Positions 44,140-52,755 of a stretch of DNA of 64,000 nucleotides are shown here, in pieces (position 1 is the first letter of the stretch; every line of letters starts with the position of its first letter). The stretch lies in contig NZ_CP077800.1 in assembly GCF_019112525.1 (NCBI RefSeq), positions 2,418,001-2,482,000 on the forward strand. Direction: 5' to 3'. Made by a program: the position numbers and the translations under genes. Origin of the DNA: Modestobacter sp. L9-4 (GTDB lineage: Bacteria; Actinomycetota; Actinomycetes; Mycobacteriales; Geodermatophilaceae). The notes under the pieces are model-generated. The model was given only the letters and a program-made list of their open reading frames with translations, was not told where the DNA came from and made no database searches.

Positions 44140-45135
44140 ATGGCCCGCACCCCGATCGACATCACCGTCCCCGACCTGACCGGGAAGCGCGCCGTGCTCA
44201 CCGGCGGCAGCGACGGCATCGGCCTGGTGATCGCCCGCCGACTGGCCGCAGCGGGCGCCGACCTCGTCCTCCCGGTCCGCAACCGCGGCAAGGGCGAGGC
44301 GGCCGTCTCCGAGATCCGGTCCCGCGTCCCCGGCGGGCGGATCACCCTGCACACGACGGACCTGTCCTCGCTCGCCTCCGTCGCCGCCTTCGCCGGCGCA
44401 CTGCTCGCCGAGGGGCGGCCGATCGACGTCCTGATCGCCAACGCCGGGGTGATGACCCCGCCGGAGCGCCAGGTGACCGTCGACGGCCACGAGCTACAGC
44501 TCGCGACCAACCACCTCGGCCACTTCGCCCTCGTGGGGCACCTGATGCCGCTGCTGGTCGCCGGCCGGGCGCGGGTCACCTCGCAGTCCAGCGTCGCGGC
44601 GAGGAGCGGCGCCGTCCACTGGGACGACCTGGACTGGGCGCGCTCCTACCGGGCGGCGCGCGCCTACAGCTCCTCCAAGATCGCCGGGAGCCTCGTCGCC
44701 CTCGAGCTCGACCGCCGCAGCGTCGCGCACGGCTGGGGCATCACCAGCAACCTGTCCCACCCCGGCATCGCCCCCACCAGCCTGCTCGCCGCCCGGCCGG
44801 AGATCGGCCGGTCCGGTGAGTCCCGGGAGATCCGGCTGATCCGGCGGCTGTCGGCGATGGGCGTGGTGGGGACGCCGGAGACCGCCGCGCTCCCGGCGCT
44901 GCTCGCTGCGACCTCTCCGGACGCCGGTGGGCGCTTCTACGGTCCGAGCCGCTTCCAGCACATGAGCGGGGTGCCGGCCGAGCAGGAGCTGTACCGGCCG
45001 CTGCGCAGCGTCGAGGACGCCCAGCGCATCTGGGAGCTGTCCGAGCAGCTGACGGGCGTGTCGTTCCCCTCCGCTGCGGGCGCGGGGGAGCGGCCTGCGC
45101 TCGACCTCGTCCGTGACCGCGGCCTGACGGCCTGA
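44140..45135 (+). CDS. SDR-family oxidoreductase
   Basis: A 331-residue short-chain dehydrogenase. It shows the cofactor motif [17 protein letters not shown] (about 19-35), NAG in VLIANAGVM and the catalytic Tyr-x3-Lys in [15 protein letters not shown]. The Asn/Ser region reads [10 protein letters not shown]. It resembles the retinol dehydrogenase/protochlorophyllide-reductase-like branch often paired with MmyB regulators. The ATG at 44140 follows ACAGGAGCCGAC. Substrate unknown. Confidence 0.92.
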   Translation: MARTPIDITVPDLTGKRAVLTGGSDGIGLVIARRLAAAGADLVLPVRNRGKGEAAVSEIRSRVPGGRITLHTTDLSSLASVAAFAGALLAEGRPIDVLIANAGVMTPPERQVTVDGHELQLATNHLGHFALVGHLMPLLVAGRARVTSQSSVAARSGAVHWDDLDWARSYRAARAYSSSKIAGSLVALELDRRSVAHGWGITSNLSHPGIAPTSLLAARPEIGRSGESREIRLIRRLSAMGVVGTPETAALPALLAATSPDAGGRFYGPSRFQHMSGVPAEQELYRPLRSVEDAQRIWELSEQLTGVSFPSAAGAGERPALDLVRDRGLTA

Positions 45136-45176
45136 CCGGCGGAGCCGCCTCAGCGACCCCGTGACCGGTCATGAGT

Positions 45177-45199
45177 GGTCCCCGCCGGCGGCGGGGACC
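45177..45199. terminator. Hairpin between convergent SDR and SnoaL genes
   Basis: GGTCCCCGC at 45177-45185 pairs with 45191-45199 (GCGGGGACC). It lies 42 bases after the SDR stop; the convergent gene ends at 45311. Confidence 0.5.
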
Positions 45200-45310
45200 C
45201 GGACCTCCGGCAGGCGGGTCCCCCACCGTGGCCCTGCACGCGTCCGTGCCCGGGGTGCGGTCCTGGTCGTGCCGGACCGGGTCGCCCGCGGTCCGGGCGA
45301 CCCGGTCGGG

Positions 45311-45754
45311 TCAGGACCAGGCGGGCCGGACGGGGGCGTCGGCCGGGGCGGTGAGCTGCGCCATGAGGCCGGCGAAGTCCTCCAGGTGCCAGGTGGTGAC
45401 GATCCTCCCGTCGCGGACCTGGTGGAGGTCCATCGTGCGCATCTCGATGCGCCGGCCGGTGGGCGCGATGCCCATGAATGCGCCCTGGTGCGTGCCGCTG
45501 ACGGTGTTGCGGACGGCGACCTTCTCGCCGTCGACGAGGACGTCCTGGTGCTCGACCTGGTAGTCGGGCATGGCCGCACGGAACAGGGCGATCTGGGCGG
45601 CCATGCCGGTGGGTCCCTGCTGCTGGCCGGGGGCCAGGGGGAGGTCGACCCAGTCGGGGCTGAGGACCTGGTCGTAGGTGGAGGTGTCGCCGGTGCGGAA
45701 GGGCTCGTAGAAGGCGCGGACGACGTCGGCGACGGACTGGGCGGTGCTGGTCAT
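45311..45754 (-). CDS. SnoaL-like ester cyclase family protein
   Basis: A 147-residue protein of the NTF2-like SnoaL fold. Helix 1 reads VADVVRAFYEPFRTGDTSTY; the barrel shows DWVDLPLAPGQQQGPTGMAA and MGIAPTGRRIEMRTMDLHQV, then RDGRIVTTWHLEDFAGLMAQ, a very typical C-terminal strand pair for this family. Function is unknown in detail. It is the second gene of an operon with DUF4267, under the divergent TetR gene. Confidence 0.9.
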   Translation of the reverse strand: MTSTAQSVADVVRAFYEPFRTGDTSTYDQVLSPDWVDLPLAPGQQQGPTGMAAQIALFRAAMPDYQVEHQDVLVDGEKVAVRNTVSGTHQGAFMGIAPTGRRIEMRTMDLHQVRDGRIVTTWHLEDFAGLMAQLTAPADAPVRPAWS

Positions 45755-45868
45755 GGCAGGTGCTCCTCGGTGCGGGGTGGGTGGTGGGCGGGTCGTGCGG
45801 GAGGTGGACGGTCGCCTGAGCGGCGTCGTCCCCGCGGGGCTCGGCGGGTCGCTGAGCCCCGCGGTCGG

Positions 45869-46231
45869 TCAGACGAGGGCGAGGGTCAGGCCGGCGGCGA
45901 GCAGCAGCGCTGCGGTGACCCCGTGGACCCCGAGTGCGGTGGGGAGCCTGCCGCCGTTGCGCAGCACGATCAGCGCGTCGGCGACGGGGGTGAGAGCGGC
46001 GGCGACCATCGCCCAGCCGAGTGCGCTGTGGCCGGCGGTGGCCCAGACGACCAGGAGCACCACCCCGGAGGCGATGTCCCGGACGCCCTTGATCTCGGTG
46101 AGGGCGCGGAGGCTGTCCGGGGCGACGCCGTAGCCGGCCATCGCGACCCGGGGGGCCAGGAGGAAGCGGATGCCGACGGCGACGATGCCGAGGCAGGCGA
46201 GGAAGAGGACGACGAGCGCGGCAGTGGTCAT
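45869..46231 (-). CDS. DUF4267 membrane protein
   Basis: A 120-residue protein with four hydrophobic helices. The conserved region EIKGVRDIASGVVLLVVWAT is the DUF4267 signature. It starts with ATG after CGGAGGCC. Divergent from the TetR gene and followed by the SnoaL gene (114 bases later). The trio TetR-DUF4267-SnoaL is common in actinobacteria; its biochemical role is not established. Confidence 0.88.
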   Translation of the reverse strand: MTTAALVVLFLACLGIVAVGIRFLLAPRVAMAGYGVAPDSLRALTEIKGVRDIASGVVLLVVWATAGHSALGWAMVAAALTPVADALIVLRNGGRLPTALGVHGVTAALLLAAGLTLALV

Positions 46232-46268
46232 GGGGGGGCCTCCGGGTCAGGATGCGCACCCTGAGTGA

Positions 46269-46322
46269 GGTGCGCGCTCACCGCATTCAGTGCGGCTGGT
46301 GATACTGTGGTGCGCGCTCACC
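46269..46322. promoter_or_regulatory. Two identical operator-like dyads for the TetR gene
   Basis: GGTGCGCGCTCACC occurs at 46269-46282 and again at 46309-46322, 40 bases apart. The left copy is preceded by GTGA and the right copy is followed by TCAC, so the full site is probably GTGAGGTGCGCGCTCACCTCAC in a consensus sense. GATACT (46301-46306), a likely -10 box, abuts the right copy. Two sites could serve the two divergent promoters. Confidence 0.65.
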
Positions 46323-46371
46323 TCACTTGTCAAGCGATGCCCGACACGGATTCGAAGAAGCGGAGAACGAC

Positions 46372-46959
46372 ATGGCTGCACCTGCCCGGCAGCGGATCCT
46401 CGACGCCACCGCCCGGCTCCTGAAGGAGAAGGGCATCGCCCGGCTGACCACCCGCGAGATCGCCCAGGCCGCGGACGCCGCCGAGGGCTCGATCACCAAG
46501 AACTTCGGCGGCAAGCTCGGGCTGCTCACCGCGCTGTTGTCCAGCGACCTGCCCGAGACGGTGGCCTGGCGCGACGCGCTCACCCCGCCCACGTCTCGGC
46601 CCGAGGACCTCCGGGCAGCACTGACCCGGGCTGCGGACGCGGCCATCGACTTCTACGCCGCCTCGCTGCCGCTGATCGCCGGCGCCGTCGCCGACGCCGC
46701 CCTCTTCGAGGCCTACCGCGCGGCGAACACCGCCAACGGGACCGGCCCGCAGATCGCCGTCCAGCAGATGACCGGCTACCTCGCCGCCTGGCAGCAGCAG
46801 GGGGCGCTCGACCCGGCCGCCGACGCTGCCGCGCTCGCCGTGATGTTCTGCGGCGCCGCCCAGCTCCACGCGTGGACCGACCACCTCGCCGGCCCCGACG
46901 CCCTGCCCGGCTCGCGTGCCGACCGCATCGACCAGGTCCTCACCAGCCTGCTCCGCTGA
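46372..46959 (+). CDS. TetR-family transcriptional regulator
   Basis: A 195-residue regulator. The helix-turn-helix reads RQRILDATARLLKEKGIARL, then TTREIAQAADAAEGSITKNF (about 5-46). The C-terminal part is all-helical and includes ALAVMFCGAAQLHAWTDHLA near the end. GGAGAACGAC precedes the ATG at 46372, so this one has a normal leader. It is divergent from DUF4267 with two matching palindromes between them. Confidence 0.92.
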   Translation: MAAPARQRILDATARLLKEKGIARLTTREIAQAADAAEGSITKNFGGKLGLLTALLSSDLPETVAWRDALTPPTSRPEDLRAALTRAADAAIDFYAASLPLIAGAVADAALFEAYRAANTANGTGPQIAVQQMTGYLAAWQQQGALDPAADAAALAVMFCGAAQLHAWTDHLAGPDALPGSRADRIDQVLTSLLR

Positions 46960-46994
46960 CCACGGCACCGGACGACGTGACCGGACCCCACCCG

Positions 46995-47028
46995 CACGCC
47001 CCGGCCGGGACCCACTGGCCGGTGCGTG
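46995..47028. terminator. Hairpin between convergent TetR and 47035 genes
   Basis: CACGCCCCGGCC at 46995-47006 pairs with GGCCGGTGCGTG at 47017-47028 with one mismatch, filling the 75-base gap between the two stops. Confidence 0.6.
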
Positions 47029-47034
47029 GAGGTC

Positions 47035-48012
47035 TCACCCGTAGGCGCGGACGACGCCGTCGAGCACCGCGGTGAACGCGTCGGCCGCGGCCACGGGTGA
47101 GTCGTCGTCCGCCGTGCCGTTGACGACCCACACCCCGGCCCCGCGGACGTCGGGCACGGCGAGCCACAGGTCGGTGACGCCGTGGGTGGACCAGCACCCG
47201 TACAGGACGCCGCCGCCGGGCAGGTCGGCGCGCGGGCAGCTGGTCGGCTGGTCCCCGGCGACGCTGACCGCGCTGCCGGCCAGCTGCTCGGGCGTGGTGC
47301 CGTCGCCGAGGAAGCCCACGCTGACGGTGAACGGGTAGTCGATGGTGTCGTACTGCAGGGGCACCGGCGCCCAGGTGCAGCCCACCGGGCCGCTCGGCAG
47401 GGTCCCCGTCCAGTAGCTCACCCGCTTCCCCAGGGCGGTGCCGAGCCGGTCGGAGAGCACCGGGCACGTGGAGAGGTCGTCCGCGGTGTCCGCTCCCGGG
47501 TAGGGCTTGCTCCCCGGGAGCCACCGGTCCCACTCGGTGGGTGACGTCAACTGCACGGGCTCGGTGAGCTCCGCCTGCAGTCGGCCCACGGTCGCCTGCA
47601 CGGCGGCCAGGCGCTCCAGCGCATCGGCGTCCAGCGCGGCGGACCGGGCGGCCTTGCCGTAGGCGTCGGTCGCGCCGCCGGTGAGGACGGCGTCCCCGGA
47701 GTCCGCGGTGACCGGGTGGTCGGTCGGCAGGGCGGGCGCCGTCGGCGTCGGCGTCGGCGCAGGGGCGGTCGTGCTGGGTCCCGGCCGGGCGACGTCGACC
47801 GCGGCGGGGGAGGAGGACAGCGACCCGGCGGCCACCGGCACCCCGATGGCGACCGCCGCCACCACGGCAGCGACCGCGGTGAGCGTGTGCCGGGTCCGCC
47901 GCCGTCGGCGCCAGCGGGTCACCGCGCCGTCGGCGTCCGCACCGTGACCGCCGGCCAGCTCGTCGGCCAGGCCGTGCAGCCGGTGGGCGAGATCGCGCTC
48001 GAGCTCGGTCAT
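47035..48012 (-). CDS. Membrane-anchored protein coupled to SigE-type sigma factor
   Basis: A 325-residue protein. A short N-terminal cytoplasmic part (about 1-42) ending in RWRRRRRTRHT is followed by one membrane helix (about 43-63), a Thr/Pro linker and an extracytoplasmic domain of about 220 residues with four Cys residues (CPVL, CTWAP, CPRA, CWST). The stop-start overlap (ATGA) with the sigma gene and the topology suggest an anti-sigma factor or sensor, but the cytoplasmic part lacks a zinc-finger motif. Function is inferred only from this context. Confidence 0.82.
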   Translation of the reverse strand: MTELERDLAHRLHGLADELAGGHGADADGAVTRWRRRRRTRHTLTAVAAVVAAVAIGVPVAAGSLSSSPAAVDVARPGPSTTAPAPTPTPTAPALPTDHPVTADSGDAVLTGGATDAYGKAARSAALDADALERLAAVQATVGRLQAELTEPVQLTSPTEWDRWLPGSKPYPGADTADDLSTCPVLSDRLGTALGKRVSYWTGTLPSGPVGCTWAPVPLQYDTIDYPFTVSVGFLGDGTTPEQLAGSAVSVAGDQPTSCPRADLPGGGVLYGCWSTHGVTDLWLAVPDVRGAGVWVVNGTADDDSPVAAADAFTAVLDGVVRAYG

Positions 48013-48542
48013 GCGGGCCTCCTGGCGGAGCGTGACGGGTCGGTCGAGTCGTCGGGGGAGCGGTCGAGGACGGTGCGCAGCACGGCGAGCCCGCGGGCGG
48101 TGTGCTTGCCGACCGTGCTCACCGAGCAGCCCATCAGGCGTGCGGTGTCGGCCTCGGTCAGGTCGTCGAGGTAGCGCAGCACCACCGCGGTGCGCACCCG
48201 GGGGCTGAGCCGGCGCAGCGCGGTGCGCAGCTCGTCGGCCTCGGCGTGCGCGGCCTGCAGGTCGTCCCAGCTGCCGATGTCGGGCAGCTGCTCGACCACC
48301 TGCTCGCTGTTGCTCAGCCGCCGCAGCCAGCTCAGGTGGCCGTTGACCAGCATCTTCCGCACGTAGGCGACCGGGTCCTCGGCCCGGGAGACGGTGCCCC
48401 AGCGGCCGTAGGCGCGGGCGAGGGCGGTCTGGAGCAGGTCCTCACCCCGGCCGAGGTCGCCGGTCAGGAGCACGGCGGTGCGCAGCAGCCGCGGCCCGTG
48501 CGCACCGACGAAGTCGGTGAACTCCTCGTCCTGCTCCGTCAC
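48009..48542 (-). CDS. SigE-family RNA polymerase sigma factor (ECF)
   Basis: A 177-residue ECF sigma factor. Region 2 covers about 8-75 with LLTGDLGRGEDLLQTALARAYGRW; region 4 covers about 110-165 with LSPRVRTAVVLRYLDDLTEA and the helix-turn-helix DTARLMGCSVSTVGKHTARG. This matches the actinobacterial 'SigE family' group. The GTG at 48542 follows GAGAGGACACGG, a better ribosome site than the upstream ATG at 48578. It is coupled to the membrane protein downstream. Confidence 0.92.
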   Translation of the reverse strand: MTEQDEEFTDFVGAHGPRLLRTAVLLTGDLGRGEDLLQTALARAYGRWGTVSRAEDPVAYVRKMLVNGHLSWLRRLSNSEQVVEQLPDIGSWDDLQAAHAEADELRTALRRLSPRVRTAVVLRYLDDLTEADTARLMGCSVSTVGKHTARGLAVLRTVLDRSPDDSTDPSRSARRPA

Positions 48543-48626
48543 CCGTGTCCTCTCCCCGGTCCTACTGGGGAGACGCATCGGCAGCGCGGCCGGACCCCAT
48601 GCCGTCCGGTCACGATCCGGTCACGG

Positions 48627-49838
48627 TCAGCGGGCGGTGAGCACCACCGGCAGGTCGGCGAGGCCACGGATGACGAACTCGGGACGGCGCACCGCCGGGG
48701 CACCCAGCTCCAGCGACGACGTGCGGCTCAGCAGTGCGCCGAAGGAGGCCTGCAGCTCGACCCGGGCCAGCGGTGCCCCGATGCAGAAGTGCACCCCGGC
48801 GCCGAAGGTGATGTGCGGGTTGTCGGTGCGGCCGACGTCGAGCGTGTCGGGGTCGGTGAACACCTGCGGGTCGCGGTTGCCGGCGCCCAGCAGGGCGGCG
48901 ATCTTCTGCCCCCGCTCGACGGTGATGCCGCCGATGGCGACGTCCTCGGTGGCGGTGCGCTCGAAGAGCTGCAGCGGGGAGTCGTACCGCATCAGCTCCT
49001 CGATCGCCGTGGGCAGCAGCGCGGGGTCGTCGCGCAGGCGCTGCAGCTGGTCGGGGTTCTCCAGCAGCGCCAGCAGGCCGTTGCCGCTGACGTTGACGGT
49101 CGCCTCGTGGCCGGCGTTGAGCAGCAGGATGCAGGTGGTGACCAGCTCGTCCTCGGTGAGCTTGTCGCCGTCGGAGTCGCGCACGGTGACCAGGTGGCTG
49201 AGCAGGTCCTCGCCCGGGGCCAGGCGGCGCTCGGCGGCCAGCCCGCGGAGGTAGGCCACGAACTCCGCGGCGGCGCGCTCGGCGCCGTCCTCGGTGGCCG
49301 TCGTCCGGCCGTACTCGTACATCTTCACGATCGCGTTGGACCACGGGCGGAGCAGCGGCCGGTCGGCGGCCGGGACGCCCAGCAGCTCGGCGATCACCGC
49401 GACCGGCAGCTCCTCGGCCATCCCGGACAGGACGTCGACCGGGGTGTGACCGGCGGAGCGCTCCACGAGCCCGTCGACGAGGGAGTCGGCCAGCTCCTGC
49501 ACCCAGGGGCGCAGCCGCTCGACGTGGCCGCGGGCGAAGGCCGCGCTGATCAGCCGCCGCAGCCGGGTGTGGGTGGGCGGTTCCATCTCCAGGATGGCGT
49601 TGCGGTGGATCAGGTTGAAGCTCTCGAACCGCTGCGCCGGCTCCTTGTCCGACCAGATGCGGCCCAGCCGCCGGTCGCGCAGGACGGCGTTGGACTCCGC
49701 GTGGGTGAACGCCAGCCAGATGCCCATCTCCGCCGACCACTGCACCGGCGCCTGCGCGCGGGCCGCGGCGAACGCGGGATAGGGGTCGGCGACGACGGCG
49801 GGGTCGGTGAGGTCCAGCGGCGGGGGCGCGAGCGTCAC
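48627..49838 (-). CDS. Cytochrome P450
   Basis: A 403-residue class I bacterial P450. It shows the I-helix LLNAGHEATVN (about 239-249), the K-helix ExxR in AIEELMRYDSPLQLFERTAT and the haem loop TFGAGVHFCIGAPLARVEL with the axial Cys at about residue 350. It needs a ferredoxin and reductase, not found nearby. Substrate unknown. TAGGCT lies six bases before the GTG start, which suggests a leaderless mRNA. Divergent from DUF5926, 76 bases apart. Confidence 0.96.
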   Translation of the reverse strand: MTLAPPPLDLTDPAVVADPYPAFAAARAQAPVQWSAEMGIWLAFTHAESNAVLRDRRLGRIWSDKEPAQRFESFNLIHRNAILEMEPPTHTRLRRLISAAFARGHVERLRPWVQELADSLVDGLVERSAGHTPVDVLSGMAEELPVAVIAELLGVPAADRPLLRPWSNAIVKMYEYGRTTATEDGAERAAAEFVAYLRGLAAERRLAPGEDLLSHLVTVRDSDGDKLTEDELVTTCILLLNAGHEATVNVSGNGLLALLENPDQLQRLRDDPALLPTAIEELMRYDSPLQLFERTATEDVAIGGITVERGQKIAALLGAGNRDPQVFTDPDTLDVGRTDNPHITFGAGVHFCIGAPLARVELQASFGALLSRTSSLELGAPAVRRPEFVIRGLADLPVVLTAR

Positions 49839-49914
49839 GGCCGGAGCCTACGGACCGGCCCCGGCGGCCCGGCTCGGCACGAGGACCCGGACCGGGCCGC
49901 ATAGCCTGGAGCGC

Positions 49915-50850
49915 ATGGCCCGCACCGCTACCCGCCGTCCCGCTGCCGCCCCCGTGGCCGAGGGCGAGATCAACCCGAAGGCCCCCTGCCCCTGTGGCTC
50001 CGGCCGCCGCTACAAGCACTGCCACGGCTCGGGCTACGCCCAGCCCGTGCTGCGCCCGTTCGAGGGCCTGCCCGGCGAGGCCGACTGGGTCGCGATGCGC
50101 GAGCTGGTCCCGGCCGCCACGGCGACCCTCACCACCACCGAGGGCCGCTCGGTCACCCTGGCCAGCGTGCTGCCCGGCGCCGTCCCGGCGCTCGTGCGCG
50201 CCGGTGGCGAGATCCTGCTCGGCGTCCAGCTGCCCACCTCCTCCGACGACGTCAGCCGCGACCTCGGGACCGCGCTGGCCGCCGCCCTGCAGGCCCCCGC
50301 CGGCGCACCGGTCGACCCGGGCCCGGTCGGCGGCGCGGGTTCGGCCGGCCCGCGGCTGCAGGAGCTGCTCGACCTCTCCGCGCCGTTCGAGGTCACCGTG
50401 CACGACGACTTCGGCTTCTGGCTGGAGGGCGCCGAGCTCGACGCCGCCACCCGGGCCGGGCTCGAGCAGGCCAACGAGATGGTCATGCCGACCGTGCGGC
50501 TCGCCGGGCTGGAGGCTGCCTACTGGTGCCGCCCGAGCACCGACCGTGCGCACGTGCGGTGGGCCCGCCCGGAGCCGGAGGAGGCGCTGCTGGACGCGCT
50601 GGCCCGGCTGTCGGCCGCCGAGCAGCTCACCCTCGGCGAGGGCACCCGTTACGCCGGCGCCTTCCGCGCGCTGGGTCTCGTCGTCCCGGTGTGGGACGTC
50701 CCGGCGGAGACCCCCGGCGCCGACTGGGCCGGCCCGTCGGCCGAGCTGCACGCCCGGCTGACCGACGCGCTGGCCGTGACCGAGCCGCTGACCACCGACG
50801 AGCGCCGCGCCCGCGCCGGTCTGCTCTCCCGGCAGGTCACCCTCCGCTGA
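49915..50850 (+). CDS. DUF5926 family protein with SEC-C zinc motif
   Basis: A 311-residue actinobacterial protein. Residues about 24-38 contain the SEC-C zinc motif PCPCGSGRRYKHCHG, a small binding domain also found at the end of SecA. The rest (from WVAMRELVPAATATLTTTEG) is the DUF5926 domain, of unknown function. The ATG at 49915 follows TAGCCT by seven bases and GGAG by three. A hairpin follows the stop. Confidence 0.92.
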   Translation: MARTATRRPAAAPVAEGEINPKAPCPCGSGRRYKHCHGSGYAQPVLRPFEGLPGEADWVAMRELVPAATATLTTTEGRSVTLASVLPGAVPALVRAGGEILLGVQLPTSSDDVSRDLGTALAAALQAPAGAPVDPGPVGGAGSAGPRLQELLDLSAPFEVTVHDDFGFWLEGAELDAATRAGLEQANEMVMPTVRLAGLEAAYWCRPSTDRAHVRWARPEPEEALLDALARLSAAEQLTLGEGTRYAGAFRALGLVVPVWDVPAETPGADWAGPSAELHARLTDALAVTEPLTTDERRARAGLLSRQVTLR

Positions 50851-50854
50851 CGTC

Positions 50855-50909
50855 CCCCTCACCCCCGGCCGGGCCCCTGCGCGGGACCACCGCGGTCGGG
50901 GGTGAGGGG
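50855..50909. terminator. Terminator after DUF5926
   Basis: CCCCTCACCCCCGGCC at 50855-50870 pairs with 50894-50909 (GGTCGGGGGTGAGGGG) with one wobble, an almost complete 16-bp stem five bases after the stop. Confidence 0.7.
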
Positions 50910-51040
50910 TCCGTCACGCGGCTGCCGGTGCGCCGCCCGGGGAACCGGGGGCCCGCCGCAGACGACTGCACGGGTGCCGGACGCCGCCCAGGCGACCGGC
51001 CTACCGTGGGGGCGGTACGCCTGGACTGAGGAGGACGACG

Positions 51041-52039
51041 GTGCCGGAGCACGACATGGGCGGCATGGGCGGCATGGGACACATGTACGTCCCCGAGCTC
51101 GGCCCGACCCTGGGCCGGGTGATCTCGCTGGACCTGGCCCACGCCTCACCGATCGCCTGGCTCGCCGTCCTGCTGGCCGCGGCCTACGTCGCGGGCCTGG
51201 TCCGGCTGCACCAGCGCGGTGTCCGGTGGGCGCCCACGCGCACCGTCTCGTTCCTGGCAGGTGCCGCGAGCCTGTTCTGGGTCACCGCCAGCGGCCTGCA
51301 GACCTATGGCATGGCCCTGTTCAGCGTGCACATGGTCCAGCACATGATCCTGACGATGATCACGCCGATCCTGCTGCTGCTCGGCGCTCCGGTCACCCTG
51401 GCGCTGCGCGCGCTGCCGACCAGCCAGGGCACCGCCGGCATGCCGCGCCGGCTGCTGCTCACCGCCCTGCACAGCCGGCTGGGGCAGCTCGTCTCCTCCC
51501 CGTTCTTCACCGTGCCGCTGTTCATCGCCAGCCTCTACGGCGTCTACTTCACCCCGATCTTCGACGACCTGATGTCGACGACACCGGGCCACACCTTCAT
51601 GCTGCTGCACTTCCTGACCACCGGGATGCTGTTCTTCGGTCCGATCATGGCCATCGACCCGTGGCCGCGCCGCTCGGGCCACGGCGCCCGGATGCTCGAG
51701 CTGCTGCTGCCGGCCCCGTTCCACGCCTTCTTCGGCGTCACCGTGATGATGACCAACACCGAGCTGCTGAAGAGCTTCGCCGAGGTGCCGGCGTCCTGGG
51801 ACGTGAACCCGATGTTCGACCAGGGCTCGGCCGGCGGCATCGCCTGGTCCTTCGGTGAGTTCCCGACCGTGCTGGTGCTGGCGGTCGTGTTCTTCCAGTG
51901 GGCCAAGTCGGAGGAGCGGTCGAACAAGGCCGTGGACCGCGAGCGCGACCGCGCCATCGCCCGCGGCGAGAGCGGCGACGACCCGGCGCTGGTCGCCTAC
52001 AACGAGCGCCTGCGCCGGCTGGCCGCCCAGAACCCCTGA
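51041..52039 (+). CDS. CtaG-type cytochrome c oxidase assembly protein
   Basis: A 332-residue membrane protein with about seven helices, matching the Caa3_CtaG family of copper delivery to cytochrome oxidase. It starts with a Met/His-rich N-terminus (HDMGGMGGMGHM) that could bind copper, then has the family core SVHMVQHMILTMITPILLLL (about 96-115) with conserved His and Met residues. GTG start after GAGGAGGACGACG. It is convergent with the ECF sigma gene. Confidence 0.92.
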   Translation: MPEHDMGGMGGMGHMYVPELGPTLGRVISLDLAHASPIAWLAVLLAAAYVAGLVRLHQRGVRWAPTRTVSFLAGAASLFWVTASGLQTYGMALFSVHMVQHMILTMITPILLLLGAPVTLALRALPTSQGTAGMPRRLLLTALHSRLGQLVSSPFFTVPLFIASLYGVYFTPIFDDLMSTTPGHTFMLLHFLTTGMLFFGPIMAIDPWPRRSGHGARMLELLLPAPFHAFFGVTVMMTNTELLKSFAEVPASWDVNPMFDQGSAGGIAWSFGEFPTVLVLAVVFFQWAKSEERSNKAVDRERDRAIARGESGDDPALVAYNERLRRLAAQNP

Positions 52040-52042
52040 GGT

Positions 52043-52081
52043 GGAGTGGGTCCGCCGCGGTCACCGCGGCGGGTCCACTCC
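52043..52081. terminator. First hairpin between CtaG and sigma genes
   Basis: GGAGTGGGTCCGCCGCGG at 52043-52060 pairs with 52064-52081 as an 18-bp stem with two G-U wobbles around TCA, immediately after the CtaG stop. Confidence 0.7.
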
Positions 52082-52094
52082 GGTCGGCGCGTGA

Positions 52095-52133
52095 TGGAGT
52101 CCCAGCGCATCAGTTCCCGAGCCTGGGACTCCA
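52095..52133. terminator. Second hairpin between CtaG and sigma genes
   Basis: TGGAGTCCCAG at 52095-52105 is the exact inverse of 52123-52133, 17 bases apart. It precedes the stop of the sigma gene by 20 bases and probably ends that transcript. Confidence 0.6.
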
Positions 52134-52152
52134 CTCAGCGGCCGGCTCCGCC

Positions 52153-52707
52153 TCAGGACGGACGGCGGCTGCGGGGGTGCTCGGCGGCCTGCAGGGCCTC
52201 GACCAGGTCGGCGCGGGCGCGCGCGACGCGGGAGCGGATGGTGCCGATCGGGCAGCCCACCACCTCGGCCGCCTCGGCGTAGGGGAGCCCGATCAGCTGG
52301 GTGAGCACGAACGCCTCGCGGCGCTCGGGGTCCAGCCGGTCCAGCACGTCCTGGGCCGCGACCGTGCCGCCCACCTCGTCGGCAGGCGTGTCCCGCTCCA
52401 GTGCGGCCAGGTCGGTGTCGTCGGCCACGAGCACCAGCCCGCGCCGCTTGCGGCTGCGCAGGTGGTCGGCGCACACGCGGCGGGCGATCGACAGCAGCCA
52501 GGTGCGCAGCGACGAGCGGCCCTCGAACCGGACCAGCGCCGGCAGCGCCCGCAGGTAGGTCTCCTGGACGAGGTCCTCGGCGACCTGCCGGTCGGCCAGG
52601 TGGGCGCACAGCCGCCACACGTCGACCTGGGTCTCCCGGATCAGCGCCGCCTGCGCGGCAGGGTCGCCCTGGGCAGCACGGGCCGCCAGGTCCTCCAGCT
52701 GCCCCAC
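52153..52707 (-). CDS. ECF RNA polymerase sigma factor
   Basis: A 184-residue ECF sigma factor. Region 2 (about 28-95) has DVWRLCAHLADRQVAEDLVQ, then ETYLRALPAL and the -10 recognition helix SSLRTWLLSIARRVCADHLR. Region 4 (about 118-172) has LDPERREAFVLTQLIGLPYA and EAAEVVGCPIGTIRSRVARA. It resembles the SigC/SigL-type group with membrane zinc-finger partners. GTG start after GGGAGG. The anti-sigma gene is divergent rather than downstream. Confidence 0.94.
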   Translation of the reverse strand: MGQLEDLAARAAQGDPAAQAALIRETQVDVWRLCAHLADRQVAEDLVQETYLRALPALVRFEGRSSLRTWLLSIARRVCADHLRSRKRRGLVLVADDTDLAALERDTPADEVGGTVAAQDVLDRLDPERREAFVLTQLIGLPYAEAAEVVGCPIGTIRSRVARARADLVEALQAAEHPRSRRPS

Positions 52708-52720
52708 GTGGTGCCTCCCG

Positions 52721-52748
52721 GGAACTCATCACCTGTCATGGGCGACTA
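52721..52748 (+). promoter_or_regulatory. ECF-type promoter of the anti-sigma gene
   Basis: GGAAC (52721-52725) and CGACTA (52743-52748) are 17 bases apart and resemble the -35 and -10 boxes of actinobacterial ECF promoters. The expected start of transcription, seven bases after CGACTA, falls on the GTG at 52756, so the mRNA would be leaderless. Confidence 0.45.
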
Positions 52749-52755
52749 TGCCAGC

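Noticed and set aside
48579-48626. Repeated CCGGTCACG between the sigma factor and P450 genes
   Set aside because: Two short direct copies within 48 bases are likely chance in this GC-rich sequence, and no symmetry or spacing supports an operator.
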